Notes: a model not told the origin generated them from the sequence alone. Positions 16,710-26,566 are shown, numbered from the stretch's first letter. The stretch: DNA of 64,000 nucleotides from Pseudoalteromonas holothuriae (GCF_945859825.1 NZ_CAMAPC010000001.1:1-64000), one strand, 5' to 3'. A program made the numbers and translations.

Positions 16710-17240
16710 ATGAAAATCATAACCAAATTAAGTAAGCAGGATTATTTAGACTACAATCGGTTTTTGTTGGGTCGAGTTCAAAAAGAGCATGCTAAACAAA
16801 AAACAATGTGGGTTAAAAATTTACTTGTTTGGCTTGTTCTTGTGGTTGTTTTTTATTTTGTTTTGCAATTGCCTGCAATTAAAATGATGCGTATAGGTTT
16901 TACGTTGATAATTGTAACTGCAACACCCTTTGTGATCCTAATTGGAGCCTTTTTGTATAATCAAAATAAGCTAATTAATCAGGCGGTCCCTTTTGCTGAT
17001 GGTTTAATCCTCGGCGAAAAAACAATTGAATTTAAAGAGGATGGAATTTACGAAAAGAGCCCGCTGGCTAAGACATTTTATGATTGGAAAGCTGTAGACT
17101 CACTTGAGGAAAACTCAGGGACATTATATATCTTTGTTGATAGAGTTTTAGCTTTGATAGTACCTATAGGCTCCAAAGGCGATAATATTGAAATTATTCG
17201 AGCTTTTGTAAGCAAAAAACTAGCCGAAAAAGTAGGATAA
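16710..17240 (+). CDS. YcxB-like membrane protein
   Basis: The protein has 176 residues from ATG 16710 (AGAGGTG just upstream; a GTG two codons earlier would overlap this ribosome site). Residues about 34-53 and 63-85 are two transmembrane helices. The C-terminal domain has IEFKEDGIYEKSPLAKTFYDW followed by YIFVDRVLALIVPIGSKGD, the pattern of YcxB-like proteins. The function is unknown. It diverges from the broken SPFH gene across about 170 bases and converges on the TonB receptor. Confidence 0.75.
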   Translation: MKIITKLSKQDYLDYNRFLLGRVQKEHAKQKTMWVKNLLVWLVLVVVFYFVLQLPAIKMMRIGFTLIIVTATPFVILIGAFLYNQNKLINQAVPFADGLILGEKTIEFKEDGIYEKSPLAKTFYDWKAVDSLEENSGTLYIFVDRVLALIVPIGSKGDNIEIIRAFVSKKLAEKVG

Positions 17241-17345
17241 GGCACTCTTTTTGCTATTAGTACTCTTGGCTTTATGAGCTTGCTTAATATATATTCTTTT
17301 TATCAAGCGATAAAAGCAGCGGTTATATAATACAATGCTTTATAG

Positions 17346-19325
17346 TCAATACTGATAGCTCACAGATAAAAATGCGCTGAGACCTTCACGGGCAGGCAGT
17401 GTGTTTAAAGGATAAAATACAGGAGTATCATTGGGTTGATATACTGTTTCATCCAACAAATTTTTGAGTTCAAGTGATAATGTGAGAGTGTTATCACGAT
17501 TAACACTAAATTGGCGACTTAGTTTAAGCGTAAGCCAGTCGTAGCCTGTGGCTGCGGGGTTAACAAGTTCTCTGTTGGGGTCAAACAAAATATTATCGTG
17601 ATATTTTGAGTTACTTAATAAATAAGCACCGACACGCCACTGCATGTTGTCATATGCGAGACCAACCTTAATACTGTTGTTAGGTGACAGATTGATATTA
17701 TGATTACCTATATCGTCTTTATTACGCTGATGGGCTGCAGAGAGCTCAGTGTACCAATTTGAGGTGAGTTGATGTTTGTATTCTAGCTCAATTCCATAGG
17801 ATGAAATCTCCCCACTATTCTTGTTTTCTAAAGCAAAATTAGGATCCGCTGAAGGTTTGAGTAAAATAAGATCTTGTTCTTTGCTTGTATATACTGTGGT
17901 CGTAAATAGTTTATTGCCTGTTTGATAAAAAAGCTGGGCTTCTGTGGTATTGATAGTCTCAGAGTTTAAATCTGGAGTGCCTTTTTGAATACCTGGTGTT
18001 TCGATTGTGCGCTCACCAGATGATGGATGACGAAAAGCTTTTGCGTGCCGAAGCTTAAAAGTCCATAAATCATTGATATGATATATAAGCCCCAGCCGTG
18101 GAATAAAGTCATTTTGGTTATCAATGTTATTCGCCAGTGCTATTGAAGTTACATATTGCCCGCCTAATTCAATACTCAAGTCAGGCGTGAACGCATATTT
18201 GATTTGCCCATAAATACTAGCGTAACGCTCTTTAGCATCAGGTACTGTTGAGGCTTTGTAAACACGACGGTGCTCGTAGGTTGCGCCAATAAGTAGGGTG
18301 GTTTGCTCAGATAAATCACCGCTTAGGTTTAGCTCTAAAAGTCGAATATTTAATGGCGATTTAATCCTAGTAAAGCTGTCAGCTAAGCCGTTACTGCTCC
18401 ATTCCATAACCTTATCAATATTGGTGTAATGACTATCAAGCTGCCAGCGATTATCAAAACGATGTTTATAGCTTAAATTTGTTAGTGTTGATGGATGGCG
18501 TTTTGACCAAGGTAGGTAGCGCTCCTGTGGTGCATCCCAAAAGTTAGCAAACCTGTCTTGTAGGCTTCTAAAGTGTGAAAGAGACAGCGCTTTATAATTT
18601 AGGTCTAAATGAAGTGTTTTTTCTGTTTGGAACGCTTTTTTGCTAAATGTTGTTTGGGTAGTTGGGTCTAATGTTTTTGCATCCCACCCATCAACATCGG
18701 TATAAAGTAAATGCAAAGCAGCATTAAAATCGTCTTTTTTGTATAAGTAACTGCCTTCGACTATTTGTGTACCAAAACTGCCGTACGTTGCACTTTGATA
18801 TGCCTCTAAGCCATCAGATTGTGGTTTTCGGGTAATAATATTAAATACGCCTTGGTAGGCATTGGTTCCGTATAGTACAGATCCCGGTCCGCGAATGTAC
18901 TCAATTCGCTCAATAGATGAAATTGGGATGGAGGTATATAAACTATGCACACCGGTTAAATTACCAAACGGCCTGCCATTTATTAGTCCTAAGTGCTGTA
19001 GTATGCCAGTCCAAGGTTTGCTTCCTCGTGTCGCTATTGCGGTTAATACTCCATAGTTACTGTTTACTGATACTACTCGTTCAAGTATTTCATAGAGCCG
19101 ATGAGCACCGAATTGTTCTATTTGTTGACGAGAGATCACCGAAATACTGACATTTGTATCACGAAGAGACTCTTCCTGTTTTGAAGCCGTAATAACTTGC
19201 ATATTTAGTAGGTCTTCCAGAGACAACTCAAAAAGAGAAGTGTTTTGCTCAGCTGTTGCCGCCACAGGGCATAGCAATATAGAAAGAGTTAGCAAGGAGA
19301 GTAGGTAATCTTTTGGATGAGTCAT
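17346..19325 (-). CDS. TonB-dependent outer-membrane receptor
   Basis: The 659-residue protein has a signal peptide (LLSLLTLSILLCPVAATA). SLFELSLEDLLNMQVITASK holds the TonB-box region, and a plug domain carries SIERIEYIRGPGSVLYGTNAY and GVFNIITRKP. A 22-strand-type barrel with alternating aromatic patterns ends in a terminal FLSVSYQY. Length and the SLEDLLNM motif fit the siderophore/vitamin B12-type receptors found next to two-component or iron genes. The substrate cannot be read. A weak GATAAT-rich stretch precedes the gene, but a Fur box is not convincing. The gene is monocistronic and converges on the YcxB-like gene. Confidence 0.92.
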   Translation of the reverse strand: MTHPKDYLLSLLTLSILLCPVAATAEQNTSLFELSLEDLLNMQVITASKQEESLRDTNVSISVISRQQIEQFGAHRLYEILERVVSVNSNYGVLTAIATRGSKPWTGILQHLGLINGRPFGNLTGVHSLYTSIPISSIERIEYIRGPGSVLYGTNAYQGVFNIITRKPQSDGLEAYQSATYGSFGTQIVEGSYLYKKDDFNAALHLLYTDVDGWDAKTLDPTTQTTFSKKAFQTEKTLHLDLNYKALSLSHFRSLQDRFANFWDAPQERYLPWSKRHPSTLTNLSYKHRFDNRWQLDSHYTNIDKVMEWSSNGLADSFTRIKSPLNIRLLELNLSGDLSEQTTLLIGATYEHRRVYKASTVPDAKERYASIYGQIKYAFTPDLSIELGGQYVTSIALANNIDNQNDFIPRLGLIYHINDLWTFKLRHAKAFRHPSSGERTIETPGIQKGTPDLNSETINTTEAQLFYQTGNKLFTTTVYTSKEQDLILLKPSADPNFALENKNSGEISSYGIELEYKHQLTSNWYTELSAAHQRNKDDIGNHNINLSPNNSIKVGLAYDNMQWRVGAYLLSNSKYHDNILFDPNRELVNPAATGYDWLTLKLSRQFSVNRDNTLTLSLELKNLLDETVYQPNDTPVFYPLNTLPAREGLSAFLSVSYQY

Positions 19326-19500
19326 TTATGCTTTTCTAAAAATGAGTTACTTAAAAAAGATAGCAGATAATAATTTCGATTCAATAATATAGAGGCTTTG
19401 GCTTATAAACTTAGCTTGGTACTAGGCGGCTTTACAATGCATGATTGGTTGGTGATTAAGTAATTAGCCCCGCTGATGTTACAAAGAGCATAAAACAGGG

Positions 19501-20004
19501 TTAGTTAGGGGTCACTATAACTGTAATCGTATCTGAATAAGTACCTGCATCATCAAGGCCTTGAGACTGCGGGGTGACTTTTAAAATCGTCGCTTTGGTG
19601 TCTCCTGTGGTTCCATTACCAGCCGCTGTTGCGCTTAAGTGTTTGTATGTACCGTTTTGTAAATCAATACCTGAGTCTTCACCAATATCTAGTGTGTATG
19701 CAATTTTACTCTTTTGCGAGTTGTTAGCGATTAAAAAACCACCGTTTGCAGAGCGATACTCTGTTGTGGCATTTTCTCCAGTATTACACCAAACGTTTAG
19801 CGTACCAATATCTTGCGTTTTTTGTGTTGCATCAAGGTTTAAACTGACTTCATTGGTTGAACCACTGGTGGTTTTACAAACAGGTTCAATCGTCCCCTCA
19901 AATGAAAACTTAGCTTCATTTCCAGAAGTACTTAAAATCGTGGCAGCAGCAGAGCCTGAAGTAAGCATCAAAGTAGCAAAGAGTGGTTTAATTAAAGTGT
20001 TCAT
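19501..20004 (-). CDS. Fimbrial subunit, second copy
   Basis: The 167-residue protein has a signal peptide (LFATLMLTSGSAAA). Its mature part begins GNEAKFSFEGTIEPVCK and continues with two conserved cysteines (IEPVCK and VWCNTG) that should form the pilin disulfide. It ends with the DAGTYSDTITVIVTPN strand typical of chaperone-usher subunits close to the spore-coat-U type. It is strongly similar throughout to the subunit at 20344-20847, so the two arose by tandem duplication. A strong terminator lies between the copies, so this copy probably has its own promoter and could be expressed separately. A GGGGGA ribosome site precedes ATG 20004. Confidence 0.85.
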   Translation of the reverse strand: MNTLIKPLFATLMLTSGSAAATILSTSGNEAKFSFEGTIEPVCKTTSGSTNEVSLNLDATQKTQDIGTLNVWCNTGENATTEYRSANGGFLIANNSQKSKIAYTLDIGEDSGIDLQNGTYKHLSATAAGNGTTGDTKATILKVTPQSQGLDDAGTYSDTITVIVTPN

Positions 20005-20343
20005 AGTCTCCCCCTAAGCCTAAATTACAGCAGGTGTATCTGAGTTTGCAACCTATTAAGTACTAAAGTTTAGCTTTTATAGGTTGCTAATACGAGTTGT
20101 TTTGTCTAAAGGAATAGTTAATTTGCAGGGTAAAATGCGTGTTTAAGTCTATTTATGTCATAAAAAATAAATAGATAAACCTATCGATGGGTTAATTAAA
20201 GCTGGTTTTTATTTATTCATATAGATGTTGGTTTGAGTGCATTATCATAAAAAACGAGCGACTATTTGTTGTCGCTCGTTTTTTATGGGGATCGGTACAA
20301 ACAACAAATGCGACGTTATCGCTTTTATTGTTATATTCACTTT
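20005..20343. other. Gap between the two fimbrial subunit genes
   Basis: These 339 bases carry no gene. They contain the strong terminator at 20249-20286 and, downstream of it on the minus strand, an AT-rich stretch likely to hold a promoter for the second subunit gene. No promoter motif could be fixed. Confidence 0.55.
20249..20286 (-). terminator. Strong terminator ending the fimbrial operon
   Basis: AAAAAACGAGCGAC, an 8-base loop and GTCGCTCGTTTTTT form a long GC-containing stem with A- and T-runs on both sides, so it works in both directions. It lies about 60 bases after the stop of the first subunit gene. Confidence 0.9.
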
Positions 20344-20847
20344 TTAGTTCGGGCTTACTGTTACCGTGATAGTGTCTGAGTAAGTACCTGCGTCATTTAA
20401 GCCATTTGATTGTGGTGTGATTTTTAAAGCTGTCGCTTTAGTCTCACCGGTGCTGCCAGTACCAGCTTCGGTTGTTGAATGTTTGAAAGCGCCACTTTTT
20501 AAATCAACACCTGTAGTCGTGCCTATGTCTAAGGTGTAAGCAATTTTACTTTTTTGTGTATTGTTGGCAATTAAGAAACCACCATTTAATGAACTATATT
20601 CTGTGGTCGCATTTTTTCCGGTGTTACACCACACATCTAGCGTACCAATATCTTGAGTTTCTTGGGTAGCGTCAAGGTTTAGCCCTGTAACACTATTCGC
20701 TGTACCACTGTCAGTTTTACATAATGGCTCTATTGTACCTTCAAACGAAAATTTAGCTTCGTTGCCAGTGCTACTTGAAACGGCAGCTGCGGCAGAAATT
20801 GAAGTGATAGCTGAAGCAACAAGTAATGATTTTAGTAATGTGTTCAT
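20344..20847 (-). CDS. Fimbrial subunit, first copy
   Basis: The protein has 167 residues from ATG 20847 (AAGGGGAA upstream; the open frame runs further back, but those residues lack family likeness). The signal peptide is LLVASAITSISAAAAV. The mature pilin has FSFEGTIEPLCK, VWCNTG and a terminal GTYSDTITVTVSPN. Paired cysteines and the C-terminal beta-strand fit donor-strand-exchange subunits. It lies downstream of the chaperone, usher and tip-like genes on the same strand, about 160 bases after the tip gene, and is probably the main shaft subunit. Its paralogue is at 19501-20004. Confidence 0.87.
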   Translation of the reverse strand: MNTLLKSLLVASAITSISAAAAVSSSTGNEAKFSFEGTIEPLCKTDSGTANSVTGLNLDATQETQDIGTLDVWCNTGKNATTEYSSLNGGFLIANNTQKSKIAYTLDIGTTTGVDLKSGAFKHSTTEAGTGSTGETKATALKITPQSNGLNDAGTYSDTITVTVSPN

Positions 20848-21007
20848 GGCGTTCCCCTTAAATAAATACAGCAAGTCGTTTTTATTTGTTTAAATGAGTT
20901 GGGTGTAATTACCCGTTTGCTGTAAATAAAAGCAAGTGGTGTGCCACTGTTTTGTTTTTAATTTTTATTTTTTACTGTATTTTGTTTTTTTGTTTTTTAT
21001 TAATAAG

Positions 21008-21874
21008 TTATCTTGGGTAGACGGTAAGTGATAAATTATCTTGGTAATTGCCAGCAGGCATCATTTCGACGTTTCCTAACATAAACTCAAACCCATACCA
21101 CTTATTTTTGACGCCTGAAAAAAAGTTATAACTTCGCATAAGTCGCTCTGAAGACGAAATTTTGACGTTATCGAAACGAATAGAGTAATCAATCAATGCC
21201 TGAGTGTCGGTTTCATGACGTAAGCCGTTGTATTCAGAATCAACGACAATGTCGTAAGAGCTATTACTGAGTATTTTTATTCCCCAATTAAAGCGCATAT
21301 TGCTTTTTAGTTCTCCTAAATCAATTTGATAATGTCCGCTACTGCCAGATACTTTACCTTTACTTGAGTTATCTAATGAAATTGAAATTCTGGGTTCTGA
21401 GTAGTACGTCATGTCCAAAAATTGTTCATCAATCACCTTATTGTTGCGTACAATAGAGACTTTAATGCTTCCTATATAATCGCCAGCTGGAAACAAGCTG
21501 TAGTGTCTCAAGCGTAACCACATTTGTGTAGAACGGCTATTTAGTGGCGTCTTTCCTATGCCATTTCTAATTCTAATACGTTTAAATTGAGCATCCTGTA
21601 GTTTTGCATATTTGTAGTCTGTGGGGCCATCAAAGACAAAAGAGTAATAATCGACATCCTCAACCCAGATTTCATCAGCACAATTTAGTAAGTTTTCAGA
21701 AACTTGGACTTTTAATGGTAGATAGACTGAGACGCGCTTACTTTGTTCTTCAATTATTTCAGACGGGTTGAATGTGGCTAAAAAATTGCCATTACACGCG
21801 TTACGATTTGCTAATGCATCGGATGTTGACAGCCAATAACTCAAAAAAAGTAAAATAAAGACCTTTAACTTCAC
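21008..21874 (-). CDS. Fimbrial tip-like subunit or adhesin
   Basis: The 288-residue exported protein (signal peptide VFILLFLSYWLSTSDALA) starts at GTG 21874, which overlaps the usher stop (GTGA), and an AGGAGG lies 10 bases upstream. It is nearly twice the size of the shaft subunits, and its C-terminus (MPAGNYQDNLSLTVYPR) resembles a pilin donor-strand region. The two-domain size and its place between usher and shaft genes fit a tip adhesin, as in other chaperone-usher operons. The ligand is unknown. The N-terminal domain is not recognised. Confidence 0.75.
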   Translation of the reverse strand: MKLKVFILLFLSYWLSTSDALANRNACNGNFLATFNPSEIIEEQSKRVSVYLPLKVQVSENLLNCADEIWVEDVDYYSFVFDGPTDYKYAKLQDAQFKRIRIRNGIGKTPLNSRSTQMWLRLRHYSLFPAGDYIGSIKVSIVRNNKVIDEQFLDMTYYSEPRISISLDNSSKGKVSGSSGHYQIDLGELKSNMRFNWGIKILSNSSYDIVVDSEYNGLRHETDTQALIDYSIRFDNVKISSSERLMRSYNFFSGVKNKWYGFEFMLGNVEMMPAGNYQDNLSLTVYPR

Positions 21875-24330
21875 TTGCGTGTGCCTCCTTTTGATAGGGC
21901 TTGTTGTTTGAGTTCAATGGTACCGACTCTTATAAATCGTTTCTCTACATCTTTGACTGTAAAATATCCAGTAGTATTGCCCAGCTTAATGACGTAGTTG
22001 CCGGTGCTTACCCCTTCAATAACAAACCTGCCTGTGCGGTTAGTAAAAAATGCGCGCTTAAGTGGTGCTTCATTACTGGTTATGTCGTTTTGTTGTTTCA
22101 TCACGTATCCACGTTGCATTGCAATAGGTATGCCTTGTTCATCTAATAAGGTACCTATGACTGTGTAAGATAGATCTGAACCGATTTGAATATGATGGCC
22201 AGTGTTGGCACCGCCGACCATGGTGTACATACCCGGTCCCCAGTCATAGCCTAATGGTGCATCAGGTACGTCTATATTAAATTGATAGCTGGTATAACTT
22301 GAGCCGATATCAATTAATGCGCCAATGCGTTCGTCTGGTTTAGTTTTGGCGCGACCAAAGCGGTCAGTATTTACTAACACATCAGTGTTTTTTAGGGTTT
22401 TATGTTTGGTCACCACCGCAAATGGTGTTGTGGTGGTTGCGCCTAAGCCAAGGTAGCCATCAGCCACTCCAACACTGGTAGATAAGTTAATACTGGCTCT
22501 GCCATCACTTTTTAATCTTGTGTGTGTATAGTTATTTGCATTAACATCGGCTCTAAAAAATGCCCCAGTGTAGCTGGCCTTCATTTGTTCTTGCCTAAAG
22601 TCACTGCCTTTTTCAGCGCGTAACTCATAGCCATAATCATTAATAAAGTTATTGTTAGTTTTGGTATAGCTGGTGGAAGCCGTTTTGCTACGGTTATTAT
22701 ATTGTGCCCTTGAACGCGTATTATTTTGGCTGTCGTAGTAATTCCAAGTGACATTCAAAATGAACTGGTTTTCACTGATTATGCGCAGGTCTTCACTTGC
22801 ATTATGATTATATCCAACCCTTAAACGTATGCCTTCATAGCGTAAGTTAAACTCGCTTGATACATTTTTGGTAACTAGGTTGTCATTGTTTACTGCTCTG
22901 GAGGCATTAATGTTGAAATCGAGGTGGTCATTGATAATGTAACTATAATCTAAAAATGTGCGTTTGGTATTGCTAATAGTATTGAACTGTTGCCAAGGTG
23001 TGTTGGTAAAGTTTTTCCTAATTTCATAGCCTAAACGTAAATTGGGTGAGCCATAGTTTCCATGGCCAAATATACTGTGCTCTGTTTCTATTGAGTATGC
23101 ATCTCCCGATGCTTGTGGTGCTTTGCTTTGCGAGTAGCGAAGCGATATATTTCCCAACAAGCTATTTAAAGTGGTTACAGAGCCCAATATGTGTCCAAGC
23201 GAATGCACGGCCCCATTAACACCCAGAGTGAGTTTATCTGTTACACCATATTCATAATTACCCGTTATTAGCATGTCATCATCATAACGATATCGACCAT
23301 TATCGACAGCAGACAGATAACCAAATGCAAGTGAGTAGTCGCTTATTCCTTGTGCCAATAACCTTGAGTTGTAGTGAGTGGTAAAGTCGAATGTTTGTGT
23401 TTCACCATTGGCATAAGTTGCAATGATATGAATGTTATTGATGCCAGAAGTTAAAGGTAAATCACTTAAGTCGTAGCGCCCAGCTTTAAGCCTTATTCTT
23501 GAAATAAGAAATTCGTTGATAAATACTTCCAGTGTTGCTGGGCGTGGCAAAACAAATTGCTGACTATTTCCTGGGGTTGTTTTTCGCTGAGGCTGTAGCT
23601 GTGAGTAGGCTTTTTCAATTTTAAAGCCAGCAAGTTGAGTGCCTAAAAGGTGGCCTATGCTGCTTGTTTGGGTGTCACCTAGCGTCATTCTTAAAGGTTT
23701 GTCTGGCTGGTCATAAAAAAGTGCAATATCACCGCGAGAAAATTGGCTAGGTTGGCTATCACCGTTTTCCCAAAAGACTGAACTGCTAAAGTTGATACCG
23801 TCACCACCGCCAACGTTTGAGTTAATTAGCCACTCAAATTGAGAGTTATAACTTTGGTTATTATTACTGCGCTCATGAGCGAAATTAAAATTATTAAGTA
23901 CAGCCCAATATGCTTCACCTTTTGGTAATTCAAAATGTTTTTGGCGAGCATATGACAGGTTATCTGTTGCCATCGCAGCTTCACTTAAAGACATATTAAT
24001 AGTGAGATCTTGAGGCTGTAACGACAAAAAAATGCCTTGTACTTCAAACTCTTCAGGCGTTAATTCTTGTTGCGCTTTATTTGAGAGCCAAGTGAGTACT
24101 TTTTGACTTAAAATACCTTGTAGGTTTTTTTTGAATGAGGCCGCAGACACTGACTTTAATTCCAGCCCGTTAATGATGGCAGGAACTTGCCCCACTTCGG
24201 CATTATTTAGCCGAACCGGAAAGTCCATCGTATACACTCTCGAAAGTGAAGGCGTTGCCCACATAAAAAGAAGCATGAGCAATGCACACTTCAATTGAGT
24301 AGGCCAATTATCAAAGCCTATTTTTGTCAT
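21871..24330 (-). CDS. Fimbrial outer-membrane usher
   Basis: The protein has 819 residues from ATG 24330; a TTG at 24354 would overlap the chaperone gene by 14 bases and is less likely. The signal sequence is LLMLLFMWATPSLS. The N-terminal domain (PVRLNNAEVGQVPAIING) is followed by a beta-barrel with plug (GDTQTSSIGHLLGTQLAGFK; LEVFINEFLISRIRLKAGRY, DLSDLPLTSGINNI) and C-terminal beta-domains (FTNRTGRFVIEGVSTGNYVI). Together these are the usher order. Ushers form the pore that assembles fimbriae with chaperone-subunit complexes. It lies in a chaperone-usher-tip-subunit operon. The clade (archaic/sigma or alternate) cannot be fixed without alignment. Confidence 0.9.
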   Translation of the reverse strand: MTKIGFDNWPTQLKCALLMLLFMWATPSLSRVYTMDFPVRLNNAEVGQVPAIINGLELKSVSAASFKKNLQGILSQKVLTWLSNKAQQELTPEEFEVQGIFLSLQPQDLTINMSLSEAAMATDNLSYARQKHFELPKGEAYWAVLNNFNFAHERSNNNQSYNSQFEWLINSNVGGGDGINFSSSVFWENGDSQPSQFSRGDIALFYDQPDKPLRMTLGDTQTSSIGHLLGTQLAGFKIEKAYSQLQPQRKTTPGNSQQFVLPRPATLEVFINEFLISRIRLKAGRYDLSDLPLTSGINNIHIIATYANGETQTFDFTTHYNSRLLAQGISDYSLAFGYLSAVDNGRYRYDDDMLITGNYEYGVTDKLTLGVNGAVHSLGHILGSVTTLNSLLGNISLRYSQSKAPQASGDAYSIETEHSIFGHGNYGSPNLRLGYEIRKNFTNTPWQQFNTISNTKRTFLDYSYIINDHLDFNINASRAVNNDNLVTKNVSSEFNLRYEGIRLRVGYNHNASEDLRIISENQFILNVTWNYYDSQNNTRSRAQYNNRSKTASTSYTKTNNNFINDYGYELRAEKGSDFRQEQMKASYTGAFFRADVNANNYTHTRLKSDGRASINLSTSVGVADGYLGLGATTTTPFAVVTKHKTLKNTDVLVNTDRFGRAKTKPDERIGALIDIGSSYTSYQFNIDVPDAPLGYDWGPGMYTMVGGANTGHHIQIGSDLSYTVIGTLLDEQGIPIAMQRGYVMKQQNDITSNEAPLKRAFFTNRTGRFVIEGVSTGNYVIKLGNTTGYFTVKDVEKRFIRVGTIELKQQALSKGGTRK

Positions 24331-24340
24331 TATTAATATA

Positions 24341-25039
24341 TTACTTTGGAGCAAGAAGATTAATGAGGGTTGCGCTTTTGGTCACTTTACCATTGAGTAG
24401 TGGCTGTAAATTAACAATCATCGAGTGCCCCGGCATGATAAAGCGCCCAGAGGTGACTGCTTGAAATTCAGTCCAGCTAACCTTCGTTTCTTGTTGATGG
24501 AAACGATATTCAAAGTGAGATAAGTCTAATACTCGCTCACCTTCATTCTCAATGGTTAAATTGCAATCAACAAGCTTGCTGCAATCTAAAGTTGCTTTTT
24601 GTTGGGCTTGAATACCGTTAGGGCTAACAAAGACTAAAGTTGCAAAATTGAAGACCATTTTTACCCCAGACTTTTCTTCTTCATTTGGTAATGGAAGTTG
24701 TTTAAACACAATGCGATATGAGTGTGTCTGCTTTAGCTCGGGCGAGCCAAGGTATTTTGCTCGGAAAACTTGATAGCCCCTTGCAGGTACTTCAATTTGC
24801 GGCGGTAAAACAATAAAGTCCTCTTCAGCGCTGACCAACACTTCTTTTTGGTCTTTATCAAAGGTGCGCTTAAATACTTCTATTTCTATAGGTAGGGCAC
24901 TGTCACTTTGATTTTGTAGACGATATGTCACAACGGATTTTTTACCATGTGCTGCAAGGTCGACAATCATAGGTTGAACTTGATAGGCCATGACCGGGGC
25001 TGATAAACACCACAGTAGTAACAACAATTTACGCATCAT
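24341..25039 (-). CDS. Periplasmic fimbrial chaperone
   Basis: The 232-residue protein has a signal peptide (LLLLLWCLSAPVMAYQ) and an Ig-like chaperone domain. YRLQNQSDSALPIEIEVFKR is followed by EEDFIVLPPQIEVPARGYQV, and F-R-A-K-Y plus YRIVFKQLPLP form the usual edge strand. The second domain has a Cys pair (ATLDCSKLVDCNL). It caps pilin subunits in the periplasm and delivers them to the usher encoded just downstream. It starts the operon; the start may be either of two adjacent ATGs. The upstream gap of 228 bases must hold the promoter. Confidence 0.9.
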   Translation of the reverse strand: MMRKLLLLLWCLSAPVMAYQVQPMIVDLAAHGKKSVVTYRLQNQSDSALPIEIEVFKRTFDKDQKEVLVSAEEDFIVLPPQIEVPARGYQVFRAKYLGSPELKQTHSYRIVFKQLPLPNEEEKSGVKMVFNFATLVFVSPNGIQAQQKATLDCSKLVDCNLTIENEGERVLDLSHFEYRFHQQETKVSWTEFQAVTSGRFIMPGHSMIVNLQPLLNGKVTKSATLINLLAPK

Positions 25040-25267
25040 GATTTTTTACTTAAAAACGTGACTTAATATTTTGCAATACGATACCTTTTGTATTTGCTAA
25101 TACAAGCATAATTTATGAAGTTAAGATAAATACTGGCTAAACAAAGCCTTTTTGTTGTTCATATTGTATGTTTGGTAGGCAGGGTAATCATAAAAATTAG
25201 CAATAAGTATTCAAGTAAGTGAGTAGTCTGTCGATATTAATATTATGACATGTATAAGGATATCATC

Positions 25268-26566
25268 ATGCAAATCAAAACTGATCAATACCTTGATTTA
25301 AGTGCTTTTACACGTAAATCCAGCGCTTTAATATCAAAAAATGAAGTACTAAGCCTCGATACAGCATTAAAAAACAAAGCGCAAACTGATATTGAAGATG
25401 ATCTAAAGTTAATTCAATTTGCAACACGGGCGCACAAATACGCAATTATCAATTTATCTAACCCAAATGAAGCGCCAGAATATCGCTATGGTAATCTCAC
25501 TGATGTTGATGATATAGAGGCATTTTTAAAACACCAAGATAGGCTTAGCAAGGATGATAGTGATACTTTGCGTGCCTATACGCCTTCAAAAGAGTATTTA
25601 ACCCTGCTTGATAAAATGAATGATGAGACACTCAATAAATTTGTTGATGTGTTGTCACGCTCATTTGAATTGGGTGGAGCATTTAGTGATAAAGCGAAAG
25701 ACAAAGCGCAAGAGCTTATCAGTGTGATGAGTAAAATGTCCGAAGATGAGATCAAAAGCTCAGTTGACACATTGCTAAAGTTATCAGAGCAAGAAGAGTC
25801 GGCACCGATTAGTTCAGCAAAGCTTCTTCTGCCAGCTCAGTCGATTAGTCATATTGAGTTTCATATATATTCCAAATCGGCAGACTTTCATCCGCTTTTT
25901 ATGCAAGGAATTGAAAATAATAAACTAACTCACAAGTATGTTGATTTGCTTAGTAGCAATAAATATACACAGGGTGATATGCAAAATATTAATGGGCATT
26001 TGCAGCAAAGTAGCTTTTTGCAAAGTAAAGGCATTATTGATATGGCCCAAACGGTTAAGCGTAATGAGCAAGCCTCATTTATAGCTATGCTCAGTAATGC
26101 CCAAAAGCAAAGTGACAATAATGTGTTTGCATATATTAGCCAGCAACTCAATATTGATGAGCACACGAGTGCCTATGAAAGTTCACAAGGTGGCTATGTT
26201 TTATATACCGACAGTTTACCATCAGATTCTCAACGCAGTCGATTTTACAGTGAGCTATTACATGCGTATGAAAGTCGAGGAACTGCTTGGGTTGAAAATG
26301 TGATTGAGCATGTAAAAGAGCGACCCCCCCAAATGCAAAATACTATCTGGCAAGCTATAAATAAAGAAGTAGATGCAAAGCCCGAAATTTATAATTATGC
26401 AGATTCTATAGAGGTGTGGATGACATCGCGGTTAGGCTCTATTACTCACGAGTTTGAGCAAGATCAAATTAAGCAAATCAATCAAAGCGCTTATGAAGCG
26501 GATATCCCCAAAAATGTTGGCTTGCTTACTTGGGTAAAACAAACCTCATTGATTTTTGGAGGGTAA
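25268..26566 (+). CDS. Unknown 433-residue soluble protein
   Basis: I do not recognise this protein. From ATG 25268 (AAGGAT upstream; an in-frame ATG six codons earlier lies before this site) it is polar, largely helical and lacks a signal peptide or membrane segment. Low-level internal similarity is visible: stretches such as LDKMNDETLNKFVDVLSRSF and ISVMSKMSEDEIKSSVDTLL look like two related helical units near residues 115-180. It lies between the fimbrial operon and a TonB receptor, divergent from the former, without sharing a transcript with either. No function is proposed. Confidence 0.75.
   Translation: MQIKTDQYLDLSAFTRKSSALISKNEVLSLDTALKNKAQTDIEDDLKLIQFATRAHKYAIINLSNPNEAPEYRYGNLTDVDDIEAFLKHQDRLSKDDSDTLRAYTPSKEYLTLLDKMNDETLNKFVDVLSRSFELGGAFSDKAKDKAQELISVMSKMSEDEIKSSVDTLLKLSEQEESAPISSAKLLLPAQSISHIEFHIYSKSADFHPLFMQGIENNKLTHKYVDLLSSNKYTQGDMQNINGHLQQSSFLQSKGIIDMAQTVKRNEQASFIAMLSNAQKQSDNNVFAYISQQLNIDEHTSAYESSQGGYVLYTDSLPSDSQRSRFYSELLHAYESRGTAWVENVIEHVKERPPQMQNTIWQAINKEVDAKPEIYNYADSIEVWMTSRLGSITHEFEQDQIKQINQSAYEADIPKNVGLLTWVKQTSLIFGG

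Noticed and set aside
17793..19150. Frames opposite the TonB receptor at 17346-19325
   Set aside because: Shadow frames; the receptor has a complete family pattern.
19326..19400. Possible Fur box upstream of the TonB receptor
   Set aside because: GATAATAATTTCGATTC matches the 19-bp consensus at only about 11 positions, so it is not convincing.
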